Positions 26,236-34,425 are shown, counted from the stretch's first letter. The stretch: DNA of 64,000 bases from CBDDLD01 sp965230605 (GCA_965230605.1 CBDDLD010000004.1:310001-374000), one strand, 5' to 3'. Made by a program: numbers and translations. Notes: a model not told the origin generated them from the sequence alone.

Positions 26236-27309
26236 TTGACCTCATTTAAATTCAAAAAGTTTGGAATACGCGTCTTAGTGATCACCATCATTTACATGCT
26301 CATTAAGCTTACAATAGAGCATGATGAGGAGGAAGTGATTTTTGATGCTACGGGAATTTTTTATTATCTCAGCGCTTTCTTTTTGTTTATGTTAACATGG
26401 GAATCTAATGATTGGCTTGTTAAGCGAGAGCAAGCTAAGAACATTAATCAAAGTCTTGATTTAAAAGCTAACTTGAAAATTATAGGCATAAATATGCTTA
26501 TTCTTCTGCCTTTTGCTGCATTGATTTATTATCTGGCTATATATCATTTTGATACTATCTGTGAAATTCTGGTTGATGATAGAGGGTTGCGTTTCAGAAT
26601 CGATTTTTTAAGAGCAGCTTTATTAGGGTTCTCAGTTATTATCTTCAATTTATTTTATCATTCTGTGAAACAAAAGAAAGTTATAGAGACAAAAATGAGC
26701 GATCTTCAACTGGAGTTAACGAACTCAAAATATAGATCGTTAAAGCAACAAATAAGCCCTCATTTCTTGTTCAATAGTCTAAATACATTAACATCATTGA
26801 TGTATGAAGATCGTGATTTGGCTTCTGATTTTGTGTCTCGGTTAGCAACGTGTTATCGCTACATACTAGATAATAGGGAGAAAGATATTGTAACTCTTGA
26901 AAAAGAATTACAATTTTTGGATGCCTTTATTTTTATGATGAAAGTAAGACATGAAGAGGCTATATATATCAATACAAATATTGATGTAAAAACAAATGAA
27001 GTGCTCATTCCAACATTATCTCTACAAATGCTGGTAGAAAATGCATTAAAGCATAATTATTATTCTAAAGAGCAGCCAATAACTATTAATATAAATGTTA
27101 AGGATAATAGATTAATTGTTGAGAATAATATTAGAAAGCGTGTAGACTCGGAAACTACTACAAGGTTAGGGTTAGCTAATATCAAAAAACGCTACGCATT
27201 TTACACCGTAAAAGATGTTATAATAGATAATGATCGTGGGATATTTAAGGTTAGTATGCCATTACTTCTAAAAGATAATAGTACCATTAAAGATTTAATT
27301 GTAGCCTGA
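26236..27309 (+). CDS. LytS/YehU-type sensor histidine kinase
   Basis: A 357-residue membrane kinase. Four hydrophobic segments occupy about residues 10-145. A His_kinase (PF06580-type) domain follows, with the phospho-His in QQISPHFLFNSLNTL and an ATP-binding domain around LQMLVENALKHNYYS and TRLGLANIKKRYAFY. It should phosphorylate the LytTR regulator encoded one base downstream. The start is TTG at 26236: an in-frame TAA lies two codons upstream, and the next Met lies inside the first membrane helix. The 260-base region upstream, shared with the divergent TonB receptor gene, holds no exact TAnnTTTG box. Confidence 0.9.
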   Translation: MTSFKFKKFGIRVLVITIIYMLIKLTIEHDEEEVIFDATGIFYYLSAFFLFMLTWESNDWLVKREQAKNINQSLDLKANLKIIGINMLILLPFAALIYYLAIYHFDTICEILVDDRGLRFRIDFLRAALLGFSVIIFNLFYHSVKQKKVIETKMSDLQLELTNSKYRSLKQQISPHFLFNSLNTLTSLMYEDRDLASDFVSRLATCYRYILDNREKDIVTLEKELQFLDAFIFMMKVRHEEAIYINTNIDVKTNEVLIPTLSLQMLVENALKHNYYSKEQPITININVKDNRLIVENNIRKRVDSETTTRLGLANIKKRYAFYTVKDVIIDNDRGIFKVSMPLLLKDNSTIKDLIVA

Positions 27310-27310
27310 T

Positions 27311-28063
27311 ATGAAAGCTGTAATTATAGAAGACGAAAGTATAGCATCACGTAGGTTGAGCAGTTTGATTGGTGAGCTAGCACCTAATTGTGAAATAGTA
27401 GCTGAAATAGCATCAGTTGAGAGTGGGCATAAATGGTTTGAATCACATGAGCTACCAGATCTTATCTTTTTAGATATTCAGCTCAATGATGGCTATGGTT
27501 TTGATATTATAGATAGGCTTCCAAAACACCCTCCAATCATATTTACAACGGCCTATAATGAATATGCTATAAGAGGTTTTAAATACAATGGCCTTGATTA
27601 TCTTTTGAAACCTATTGATAAAAATGAATTAAAGAAAGCTCTTAATAAGTATACAGAAACCATAGAAAATCAAAATTATAAGACCTCAGATATTGATACC
27701 ATACGGCATTTGTTTAAGAAAGAATATAAACGACGATTTATAGTCAAGATAGGTAATCAATTTCAAACTTATAAGGTTGAGGATATTGCATATTTCATGG
27801 CCGAAGATGGAGTAATCTTCTTGCATACAAATCAAGGACATAAAAGCCCTATAGAATATACGCTAGATCAGTTAGAAGCTATTTTAGATCCTATTCATTT
27901 TTTCAGAATTAATAGGAAGTATATGATATCTGTTAATGCAGTAGATGAAATACATAGTTACTTTAATAGCCGACTTATTTTAAAGATTAGCCCAAAGCAA
28001 GAAGAGCAAATTATTGTGTCCAGAGAACGCACAACCAACTTTAAAAAATGGTTAGATATGTAA
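27311..28063 (+). CDS. LytTR-family response regulator
   Basis: A 250-residue regulator. The receiver domain (about 1-120) has the acidic pocket EDE (7-9), the phospho-acceptor Asp55 in IFLDIQL, the switch TTAYNEYA and the Lys in LLKPID. The C-terminal LytTR DNA-binding domain (about 145-248) shows FIVKIGNQFQTYKVEDIAYF, FFRINRKYMI and IIVSRERTTNFKKWLD. It is separated by a single base from the sensor gene, so the two form a LytS-LytR pair. Possible targets include the divergent TonB receptor; this is inference from position only. Confidence 0.93.
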   Translation: MKAVIIEDESIASRRLSSLIGELAPNCEIVAEIASVESGHKWFESHELPDLIFLDIQLNDGYGFDIIDRLPKHPPIIFTTAYNEYAIRGFKYNGLDYLLKPIDKNELKKALNKYTETIENQNYKTSDIDTIRHLFKKEYKRRFIVKIGNQFQTYKVEDIAYFMAEDGVIFLHTNQGHKSPIEYTLDQLEAILDPIHFFRINRKYMISVNAVDEIHSYFNSRLILKISPKQEEQIIVSRERTTNFKKWLDM

Positions 28064-28094
28064 AAAAGAAAACCCTCACTAGAAGCAAGGGTTT
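28062..28094 (-). terminator. Intrinsic terminator after ahcY
   Basis: A 7-bp stem (AAACCCT / AGGGTTT) with an 11-base loop. On the minus strand it is followed by TTTCTTTTTT; on the plus strand the T-run is weaker, so it mainly serves ahcY but may also stop the LytTR transcript. Confidence 0.7.
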
Positions 28095-28118
28095 AAGTAT
28101 TTAGTATAAATTATCTCC

Positions 28119-29435
28119 TTAATATCTATAGTATTCCGGCTTATAAGGACCTTCAACTTTAACACCAATATAATCTGCTTGGTCTTTACGTAACTCAGTA
28201 AGCTCAACACCAATTTTTGCTAAGTGTAATTTTGCTACTTTTTCATCCAAATGCTTAGGGAGCATATAAACTTCGTTTTTGTAATTTTCGCTATTGTTCC
28301 ATAACTCTATCTGAGCTAAGGTTTGATTTGTAAACGAGTTACTCATCACAAAACTTGGATGACCTGTAGCACATCCTAAATTCACTAAACGTCCTTCAGC
28401 TAAGATGATGATATCATTACCATCAATAGTATATTTATCCACTTGTGGCTTAATTTCCACTTTAGTGTCACCATGGTTAGTATTTAACCAAGCCATATCA
28501 ATCTCATTATCAAAATGACCAATGTTACATACAATAGCTTTGTCTTTTAAAGCTTCAAAGTGCTCACCTCTTACAATGTCTTTATTACCAGTAGTAGTGA
28601 TAACAACATCAGCATTTCCAATAACAGTCTCAAGGCGCTTAACTTCAAAACCATCCATGGCAGCTTGTAAAGCACAGATTGGGTCTATTTCAGTAACAGT
28701 AACAATACTTCCTGCGCCTCTGAATGATGCCGCAGTACCTTTACCAACATCACCGTAACCACATACCACAACACGTTTTCCTGCTAACATAATGTCTGTA
28801 GCACGACGAATCGCATCAACAGCACTTTCCTTACATCCGTATTTATTATCAAACTTAGATTTAGTTACAGAATCATTCACATTGATAGCTGGTAATGGTA
28901 GTGTTCCATTCTCCATGCGCTCGTATAATCTATGAACTCCTGTAGTCGTTTCTTCAGATAATCCTTTAATACCAGATACAAGCTCAGGATATTTGTCTAA
29001 AACCATATTGGTAAGGTCTCCACCGTCATCAAGGATCATATTTAAAGGTTGTCTGTCTTCACCAAAAAATAAAGTTTGCTCTATACACCAGTCAAACTCT
29101 TCTTCATTCATTCCTTTCCAAGCATAAACAGGTGTCCCGGCAGCAGCAATGGCAGCAGCGGCCTGATCTTGAGTAGAAAATATATTACAAGAACTCCAGG
29201 TAACTTCTGCACCTAAGGCTTGTAACGTTTCAATAAGAACAGCAGTTTGGATAGTCATATGTAAACATCCGGCGATGCGAGCTCCTTTTAATGGCTGAGA
29301 ATCTTTATACTCTTCTCTTAAACTCATTAAACCCGGCATCTCTGCTTCAGCTAACTCTATCTCTTTTCGTCCCCAAGCCGCTAATGAAATATCTTTCACT
29401 TTATATGGCTCGTATGCAACTGATTTTGTATTCAT
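28119..29435 (-). CDS. ahcY: Adenosylhomocysteinase
   Basis: A 438-residue NAD-dependent enzyme that splits S-adenosylhomocysteine into adenosine and homocysteine, recycling the product of methyltransferases. Marks are AGCLHMTIQTAVLIETL, SSCNIFSTQDQAAAA, the substrate region NVNDSVTKSKFDN, the NAD loop GYGDVGKGTAASFRGAG and the C-terminal KPEYYRY. I start at ATG 29435; a TTG at 29471 lies inside the predicted -7 promoter box (29469-29476) and is rejected. A terminator follows. It is divergent from the phosphopantetheinyl transferase operon. Confidence 0.97.
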   Translation of the reverse strand: MNTKSVAYEPYKVKDISLAAWGRKEIELAEAEMPGLMSLREEYKDSQPLKGARIAGCLHMTIQTAVLIETLQALGAEVTWSSCNIFSTQDQAAAAIAAAGTPVYAWKGMNEEEFDWCIEQTLFFGEDRQPLNMILDDGGDLTNMVLDKYPELVSGIKGLSEETTTGVHRLYERMENGTLPLPAINVNDSVTKSKFDNKYGCKESAVDAIRRATDIMLAGKRVVVCGYGDVGKGTAASFRGAGSIVTVTEIDPICALQAAMDGFEVKRLETVIGNADVVITTTGNKDIVRGEHFEALKDKAIVCNIGHFDNEIDMAWLNTNHGDTKVEIKPQVDKYTIDGNDIIILAEGRLVNLGCATGHPSFVMSNSFTNQTLAQIELWNNSENYKNEVYMLPKHLDEKVAKLHLAKIGVELTELRKDQADYIGVKVEGPYKPEYYRY

Positions 29436-29440
29436 AATTA

Positions 29441-29448
29441 TATATTTG
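29441..29448 (+). promoter_or_regulatory. Candidate -7 box for the operon starting at 29500
   Basis: TATATTTG matches TAnnTTTG and lies 51 bases before the ATG of the phosphopantetheinyl transferase gene. No -33 TTG is seen at the ideal distance. Confidence 0.5.
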
Positions 29449-29468
29449 TATGTCAATATTTGCGATTG

Positions 29469-29476
29469 CAAAGATA
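29469..29476 (-). promoter_or_regulatory. Candidate -7 box for ahcY
   Basis: On the minus strand TATCTTTG matches TAnnTTTG, about 33 bases before the ahcY ATG. The plus- and minus-strand boxes overlap in the same 65-base divergent gap. Confidence 0.55.
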
Positions 29477-29499
29477 ACTATTAACTTTCAGAATATTAA

Positions 29500-30129
29500 A
29501 TGCCACTATACAAAACGCTAGAGCCAGATTCACAAACTATTGTTAAAGTCTGGAAGATTACAGAATCCTTCGATGATTTAATGCGGCCTTTGACCTTAAA
29601 GGAAGAGAGTCTTCAGCGTGTAAATGGTATGAAAAGCGAAATACATCAAAGGGGTTTCTTATCTGTGAGGCATTTACTGAGATCGTTAGGTTATACTGAC
29701 AAAGATTTGTTCTATGATGATTATGGGAAGCCACATTTAAAGGACGGAAAACATATTTCGATCACACACTCATTTTCATTTTCAGCTATAATCGTTAGTG
29801 ACCATCCTGTGGGTATTGATATCGAAATGCAACGCGAAAAGATTGCTAGAATTGCAAAAAAATTCGTGGACTATGAATTTAAGTATTTGGATAAAGTAGC
29901 GGATGACTATGTTAGGAAACTAACCATTATATGGGGTGTGAAAGAATCTTTGTATAAGCTATTTGCAACTCCGGGAATGCTTTTCAGGGAACACTTTTTA
30001 GTGATACCATTTATGATCAAAGACGGATCTACGGTAGCGTGGATAGATTACAACAAAAAAAAGTATAGATATAATTCTCAATTCTTAGAGTTTGAAGGCT
30101 ATTCTTGTGCATATGTACTAAGCGAATGA
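29500..30129 (+). CDS. 4'-phosphopantetheinyl transferase (Sfp-type)
   Basis: A 209-residue cytosolic enzyme that transfers phosphopantetheine from CoA to a carrier-protein serine. The magnesium and CoA motifs are visible: HISITHSFSFSA, VGIDIE and WGVKESLYKLF. Length is near that of compact Sfp/AcpT members. The gene heads a run of seven genes that overlap or are one base apart, and overlaps the GGGP synthase start by ATGA. The carrier-protein target is not indicated by the neighbours; the lipid enzyme next to it suggests fatty-acid or lipid metabolism, as inference. Confidence 0.92.
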   Translation: MPLYKTLEPDSQTIVKVWKITESFDDLMRPLTLKEESLQRVNGMKSEIHQRGFLSVRHLLRSLGYTDKDLFYDDYGKPHLKDGKHISITHSFSFSAIIVSDHPVGIDIEMQREKIARIAKKFVDYEFKYLDKVADDYVRKLTIIWGVKESLYKLFATPGMLFREHFLVIPFMIKDGSTVAWIDYNKKKYRYNSQFLEFEGYSCAYVLSE

Positions 30130-30851
30130 AGTTAGTGTATGAACATATCAAAGCTTCAATAAAAAACAAGAGTAAATTACTAGCTGTTTTAATTGATCCT
30201 GATAAAATGCAGATTAATGCAGTTGAAGCCTTCATAAACAAGGTTAATGCATCAATTGCGACTCATATTTTTGTAGGAGGCAGTGAAGTTGAGCCAACGC
30301 TAACACAAGCCTTGGTTGTAGAGGTAAAGAAGTATACGAGTTTGCCAATTATATTATTCCCGGGAGATGTTACTCAAATTACTGATGAAGCTGACGCTAT
30401 CTTGTTTTTAGCACTGTTATCTGGTAGAAACCCAGAGTATTTAATTGGAAAACATGTTGAAGCTGTCCCTAAGTTAATTAAAACGAGCTTAGAAGTGATC
30501 CCCACCGCATATTTGCTTATAGAGAATGGTAAAATGACTTCTGTAGAAAAAGTAACTAAAACCCAACCTTTGTCCAGAACTAATATTGAAAGTACAATAC
30601 ATACAGCATTAGCAGGGGAGTTATTGGGAATGAAAATGATTTACCTTGAAGCTGGAAGCGGAGCAAAAGAACCTGTTCCGATTGATATGATTAAACTAGT
30701 AAAGGCTTCTATTAATATTCCATTGATTGTAGGAGGGGGAATCTCTAGTAAAGGTCAGTTACAAAATGCTTATGATGCTGGGGCAGATTTAGTTGTTATA
30801 GGAACAGCATTAGAACGCGATGAAACATTTTTTAACGATTTAAAGAAATAA
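30126..30851 (+). CDS. Geranylgeranylglyceryl phosphate synthase family protein (bacterial group)
   Basis: A 241-residue TIM-barrel prenyltransferase of the PcrB/GGGPS family, which joins a polyprenyl diphosphate to sn-glycerol-1-phosphate. Motifs: AVLIDPDK near the N-terminus, HIFVGGSEVEP, ILFPGDVTQI, MIYLEAGSGAKEPVP, LIVGGGISSKGQL and LVVIGTALERD at the phosphate-binding end. The start ATG at 30126 forms an ATGA overlap with the phosphopantetheinyl transferase stop; the TTG at 30105 is rejected. Family members are known from archaea and also from Bacteroidota, where the lipid product is less clear. Chain length of the substrate cannot be read from the sequence by eye. Confidence 0.92.
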   Translation: MKLVYEHIKASIKNKSKLLAVLIDPDKMQINAVEAFINKVNASIATHIFVGGSEVEPTLTQALVVEVKKYTSLPIILFPGDVTQITDEADAILFLALLSGRNPEYLIGKHVEAVPKLIKTSLEVIPTAYLLIENGKMTSVEKVTKTQPLSRTNIESTIHTALAGELLGMKMIYLEAGSGAKEPVPIDMIKLVKASINIPLIVGGGISSKGQLQNAYDAGADLVVIGTALERDETFFNDLKK

Positions 30852-30852
30852 T

Positions 30853-31113
30853 ATGAAAGTATCTGTAGAGTTGACACTAACGCCCTTAAGTGACAACTTT
30901 GAGCCACCGATTATAGATTTTATCAAAGCACTTAGAGCCTCTGATTTTAAAATTCTAGAAAACCCTTTAAGTACTCAAGTATATGGCGATTATGATGAAT
31001 TAATGCCATTTTTAAATGCCAAAGTAAGATCTAGCTTTGAAGCTTTAGATCATGTAGTGCTAACCATGAAAATTGTGAAAAGCGACCGTAGCGATTATGA
31101 GCCAGATTTTTGA
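30853..31113 (+). CDS. MTH1187/YkoF-like thiamine-binding family protein
   Basis: An 86-residue protein of the small ferredoxin-like thiamine-binding (PF01910-type) family. The N-terminal strand MKVSVELTLTPL and NFEPPIIDFIKALRASDFKI, then NPLSTQVYGDYDELMPFL, match the family pattern. Family members bind thiamine or related pyrimidines; binding is not shown here. It starts one base after the GGGP synthase stop and its 3' end overlaps the transporter gene by 17 bases. It supports a thiamine-related role for the transporter. Confidence 0.8.
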   Translation: MKVSVELTLTPLSDNFEPPIIDFIKALRASDFKILENPLSTQVYGDYDELMPFLNAKVRSSFEALDHVVLTMKIVKSDRSDYEPDF

Positions 31114-31729
31114 TTTTTTTCTAGATGCCTATAAAGAGGCTCCAACAACTCAAATCATACTTGAAGCCATTGCTTTTATCTTTGGAATAGCCAGTGTTTG
31201 GTATGCTAAAAAGGAGAACATTCTTGTGTATCCTACGGGAATTATATGTACTGTTATTACTGTCTATTTGTTATACATCAATAATTATTTTGGCGATATG
31301 ATGATGAACTTTTATTACTCAGTTATGAGTATATATGGATGGTGGAATTGGTCAAGGAAGAAAGAGGATAAATATGTTGTTCCAATTTCGAGAACTAATG
31401 CGAAAGAAAAGGGGATTGGAGTTCTAATGTTTTTATTAACGATTATCGTCACCTATTCTGTGTATAAAGGGTTTGGGCAAGAAATCGCTACAGAGAACTA
31501 TATTGATATTTTCACTTCAGGAGTCTTTTTTACAGCAATGTGGTACATGGCTAATAAGAAGATAGAGAATTGGACACTATGGATATTTGCTGATATAATA
31601 ACAGTGCCATTGTATGCATATAGAGGATTGGGAATGTTATCTTTGCAGTACTTGATATTTACCATATTAGCAATACTTGGTTATTTAGAATGGAAGAAAA
31701 GCTTAGACAAAAACCCTCAAGCTGCCTAA
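31097..31729 (+). CDS. pnuC: PnuC-family vitamin transporter (nicotinamide riboside or thiamine)
   Basis: A 210-residue integral membrane protein with about seven hydrophobic helices. PnuC-type marks include IASVWYAKKENILVYPTGIICTVITVYLLY, MMNFYYSVMSIYGWWNW and GVFFTAMWYMANKKIENWTLWIFADI. PnuC proteins carry nicotinamide riboside; the related PnuT subgroup in Bacteroidota carries thiamine. Context points both ways: a thiamine-binding-like gene overlaps its start and a TPP riboswitch lies 2.5 kb downstream, while a NadR-like kinase overlaps its end by 40 bases. I cannot choose between PnuC and PnuT. Confidence 0.88.
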   Translation: MSQIFDFFLDAYKEAPTTQIILEAIAFIFGIASVWYAKKENILVYPTGIICTVITVYLLYINNYFGDMMMNFYYSVMSIYGWWNWSRKKEDKYVVPISRTNAKEKGIGVLMFLLTIIVTYSVYKGFGQEIATENYIDIFTSGVFFTAMWYMANKKIENWTLWIFADIITVPLYAYRGLGMLSLQYLIFTILAILGYLEWKKSLDKNPQAA

Positions 31730-32256
31730 AAGTTGTTGTTTTTGGTCCTGAGTCTACAGGAAAAACAACGCTATCTAAGCAATTAGCGGAACATTATAAT
31801 ACACTCTGGGTTCCGGAGTATGCCAGAGAATATCTTCAGGAAAAATGGGATAAAGAGCAAAAGCCCTGTGAACCCGAAGATTTAATTCCTATAGCCATTG
31901 GTCAGATGGAATTGGAAAATAATATGGCATCCAAAACAGAGCATTTGTTAGTATGTGATACGGACTTACTAGAAACAAAAGTATATAGTGAGGTTTATTA
32001 TTTAGGGTTTTGTGACCCTTTACTAGAAAAGTATGCTATAAAAAACACCTATGATTTATACTTTTTAACTTATATTGACACACCTTGGGTAGCGGATGAC
32101 CTAAGAGATAAACCTAATGAAAGAGAACGCATGTTTCAGGCCTTTGAAGCCGAGCTTAAAAAATATAATCGCCCTTACGTATTATTGAAAGGGAATCAAG
32201 AAGAACGATTCAAAAAAGCGACACATCACTTAGATAAACTATTACAAGTCAAATAG
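31690..32256 (+). CDS. NadR-like P-loop kinase (AAA ATPase)
   Basis: A 188-residue cytosolic P-loop protein of the Ttd14/NadR ribosylnicotinamide kinase type. The Walker A motif is GPESTGKTTLSKQL. Further marks are WVPEYAREYLQEK, LLVCDTDLLETKVYSEVYYLG (Walker B) and the lid-like WVADDLRDKPNERERMFQ. Classical NadR adds an N-terminal adenylyltransferase; here only the kinase part is present. It would phosphorylate the incoming vitamin, trapping it in the cell. It overlaps the transporter gene by 40 bases. Nicotinamide riboside is the family substrate; thiamine is a possible alternative. Confidence 0.85.
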   Translation: MEEKLRQKPSSCLKVVVFGPESTGKTTLSKQLAEHYNTLWVPEYAREYLQEKWDKEQKPCEPEDLIPIAIGQMELENNMASKTEHLLVCDTDLLETKVYSEVYYLGFCDPLLEKYAIKNTYDLYFLTYIDTPWVADDLRDKPNERERMFQAFEAELKKYNRPYVLLKGNQEERFKKATHHLDKLLQVK

Positions 32257-32257
32257 C

Positions 32258-33814
32258 GTGAGTTTTACAAAAGCAGACATTAAACAAATAGAAAACAAAG
32301 GATTAACACTAAATAAGGTAAATCAGCAGATAGAGGTTTTCAAAACAGGAGTGCAACACACAAATATTGTGGCTGCAGCAACTGTTGGGGATGGTATATT
32401 GGGTTTAAATGAAACTAGTATTGCCAATGCAATTCGGTTATTTGAGAACAGTAAGAATAATCTATCCTTATTGAAATTTGTTCCTGCCTCTGGAGCAGCA
32501 ACCCGAATGTTTAAGTTTTTATTCAAGTTTGTCAAAGAATACAATCCAAAACAACAATCGATAAATTCTTATATCAATAGAAACAATTTAAAAGACTTAT
32601 CACTGTTTTTAGTAGGCTTAGAAAAGTTTCCATTCTACAAAGAGGTATTAGAACAATTAGAAGCTAAAGGCGTAGATTTTAATAAGCTTAATGTCAATGA
32701 GCAAGCCTGGCATTTTGCCCATACCATGTTGGATAGTGATCAACTCGATTATGGAGATTCACCAAAGGGATTACTGCCATTTCATGAGTATAAGAATGAT
32801 GTTATTTCTACAGCTTTCGAAGAACACCTTTTTGAAACTGCCCTTTATGCATCAGATAATGAAAACGCAAAACTACATTTTACAATTTCTGAACGTTATA
32901 AAGACCGTTTTACTAACGAGTTTAAACGTATAGAAGAAAAAGTTGAGAAGCTAACTGGATCACAGTTTGATATCTCTTTTTCTTATCAACATGAATCTAC
33001 AGATACCATAGCTGTCACATTAAAAGATAAGCCTTTTAGAAATGGTGATGGGAGCTTATTGTTTAGACCCTCTGGGCATGGTGCACTACTAAAAAATTTA
33101 AATGAATTAAATGCAGACATCATTTTCATAAAAAATATAGACAATGTTGTTGTTAAGCAATACAAAGAAGAAGTTGCTAAATACAAAATGGTGTTGGCAG
33201 GAATATTAATAGAAACACAAAAGAAAGCTTTTCAATTTTTAAGAGAATTAGATAATGATGAAATTACAGAGGATGGATTAATCAGTATTGCAGAGTTTCT
33301 TACAAGAGAGCTTAACGTTAAGATCTCTGAAGAGTTTGAAAAATATTCTGATAAATATAAAATAGAATATCTAAAAGATAGGCTAAATAGACCCATACGT
33401 GTCTGTGGAATGGTTAAAAATGAGGGTGAACCCGGTGGAGGCCCTTTCTGGGTGAAGAGCGAAAGTGGTAATATATCACTTCAAATAGTAGAATCTGCTC
33501 AGATCAATAGCAAAGACAAAAACCAAAAGCACATCTTAAAAAATGCAACTCATTTCAACCCTGTAGATCTAGTCTGTGGAATTAAAGATTACAAAGGTGA
33601 TAAATTTGATCTTACTCAATATGTAGATGAAAAAGCAGCATTTATTACCATGAAGACAAAAGTAGGTAAAGACCTTAAGGCATTGGAATTACCTGGGCTT
33701 TGGAATGGTAGTATGGCCTACTGGAATACAATTTTTGTTGAGGTGCCACTCATTACCTTCAACCCTGTGAAAACAGTAAATGATTTATTAAAATCACCCC
33801 ACCAAATTAAGTGA
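32258..33814 (+). CDS. DUF4301 family protein, nucleotidyltransferase-like
   Basis: A 518-residue protein. The N-terminal part contains FVPASGAATRMFKFL, close to the AGxGTRM nucleotide-binding motif of sugar-1-phosphate nucleotidyltransferases. Further conserved blocks are GDSPKGLLPFHEY, FSYQHESTDTIAV, FRPSGHGALLKNLN, DIIFIKNIDNV and, near the end, RPIRVCGMVKNEGEPGGGPFWV. It fits DUF4301, whose activity is not established. The start is GTG at 32258, one base after the NadR-like stop. No secretion signal is present, so it is cytosolic. A role in the neighbouring vitamin pathway is possible but unsupported. Confidence 0.82.
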   Translation: MSFTKADIKQIENKGLTLNKVNQQIEVFKTGVQHTNIVAAATVGDGILGLNETSIANAIRLFENSKNNLSLLKFVPASGAATRMFKFLFKFVKEYNPKQQSINSYINRNNLKDLSLFLVGLEKFPFYKEVLEQLEAKGVDFNKLNVNEQAWHFAHTMLDSDQLDYGDSPKGLLPFHEYKNDVISTAFEEHLFETALYASDNENAKLHFTISERYKDRFTNEFKRIEEKVEKLTGSQFDISFSYQHESTDTIAVTLKDKPFRNGDGSLLFRPSGHGALLKNLNELNADIIFIKNIDNVVVKQYKEEVAKYKMVLAGILIETQKKAFQFLRELDNDEITEDGLISIAEFLTRELNVKISEEFEKYSDKYKIEYLKDRLNRPIRVCGMVKNEGEPGGGPFWVKSESGNISLQIVESAQINSKDKNQKHILKNATHFNPVDLVCGIKDYKGDKFDLTQYVDEKAAFITMKTKVGKDLKALELPGLWNGSMAYWNTIFVEVPLITFNPVKTVNDLLKSPHQIK

Positions 33815-33815
33815 G

Positions 33816-34220
33816 TTGAATGCTGATGTTATCATATCTGAATTAAGATACAAAGCTGTAAGAAGCAGTGGTAGTGGAGGCCAGCATGTTAATAAAGTAG
33901 CTACTAAAGTCTTACTGTATTTTAATGTCGAAACATCTAAAGGTCTTTCCGAAGAAGAGAAATCTAAACTTTTGGTTTTTTTGCAAAATAGATTAAATCA
34001 GAAAAGGGAATTGATATTAGCATCTGGGGAAAGCCGCAGTCAATACAGAAACAAGCGACTCGTAACACAAAGATGCTTTGATATATTATCTGAAGGATTA
34101 AAAATAGAAAAACATAGAATCCCCACAAAAATACCTAAGGCAGTTATAAAGAAGCGATTAGAAAACAAAAAACGTCACAGTCAAAAAAAGAAAAATCGCA
34201 AAAAACCAGACTTGGACTAA
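33816..34220 (+). CDS. arfB: ArfB-like peptidyl-tRNA hydrolase (ribosome rescue)
   Basis: A 134-residue protein with the class I release-factor catalytic motif GGQ in SSGSGGQHVNKVATK and a basic C-terminal tail (KKRLENKKRHSQKKKNRKKP) that in ArfB enters the empty mRNA channel. ArfB releases stalled peptides on ribosomes that lack a stop codon. The start is TTG at 33816, one base after the DUF4301 stop, as no ATG occurs before the catalytic domain. It is the last gene of the seven-gene operon; no clear terminator precedes the following riboswitch. Confidence 0.93.
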   Translation: MNADVIISELRYKAVRSSGSGGQHVNKVATKVLLYFNVETSKGLSEEEKSKLLVFLQNRLNQKRELILASGESRSQYRNKRLVTQRCFDILSEGLKIEKHRIPTKIPKAVIKKRLENKKRHSQKKKNRKKPDLD

Positions 34221-34258
34221 AAAACCCATTTTTTAGAGTTAGATAATTCTTTTGTTAT

Positions 34259-34266
34259 TATCTTTG
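34259..34266 (+). promoter_or_regulatory. Candidate -7 box for the TPP-riboswitch transcript
   Basis: TATCTTTG matches TAnnTTTG. A start site a few bases downstream would place the first base just at the 5' arm of riboswitch helix P1. Confidence 0.6.
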
Positions 34267-34270
34267 CGCC

Positions 34271-34358
34271 GTTCTCAAAAAGGGGTGCCCATAATAGGCT
34301 GAGATCATACCCATAGAACCTAGAACAGGTAATGCTGTTTAGGGAGGCGAACATCGCC
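34271..34358 (+). promoter_or_regulatory. TPP (thiamine pyrophosphate) riboswitch
   Basis: The THI-element consensus is easily read: GGGGTGCCC, then GGCTGAGATCATACCC, then GAACCTAGAACAGGTAATGCTGTTTAGGGAGG. P1 can be closed by GTTC (34271-34274) with GAAC (34349-34352). The 3' P1 arm overlaps an alternative hairpin, GGCGA-ACA-TCGCC (34346-34358), followed by the U-rich ATTGTATTTTTATT. This gives a plausible switch between P1 and a weak terminator-like stem. TPP binding would lower expression of the TonB receptor downstream. Confidence 0.95.
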
Positions 34359-34425
34359 ATTGTATTTTTATTAACCAAAAAAGGAATAATTACCTCTTTT
34401 TATTCGTGTAAATTTTATTTATCGA

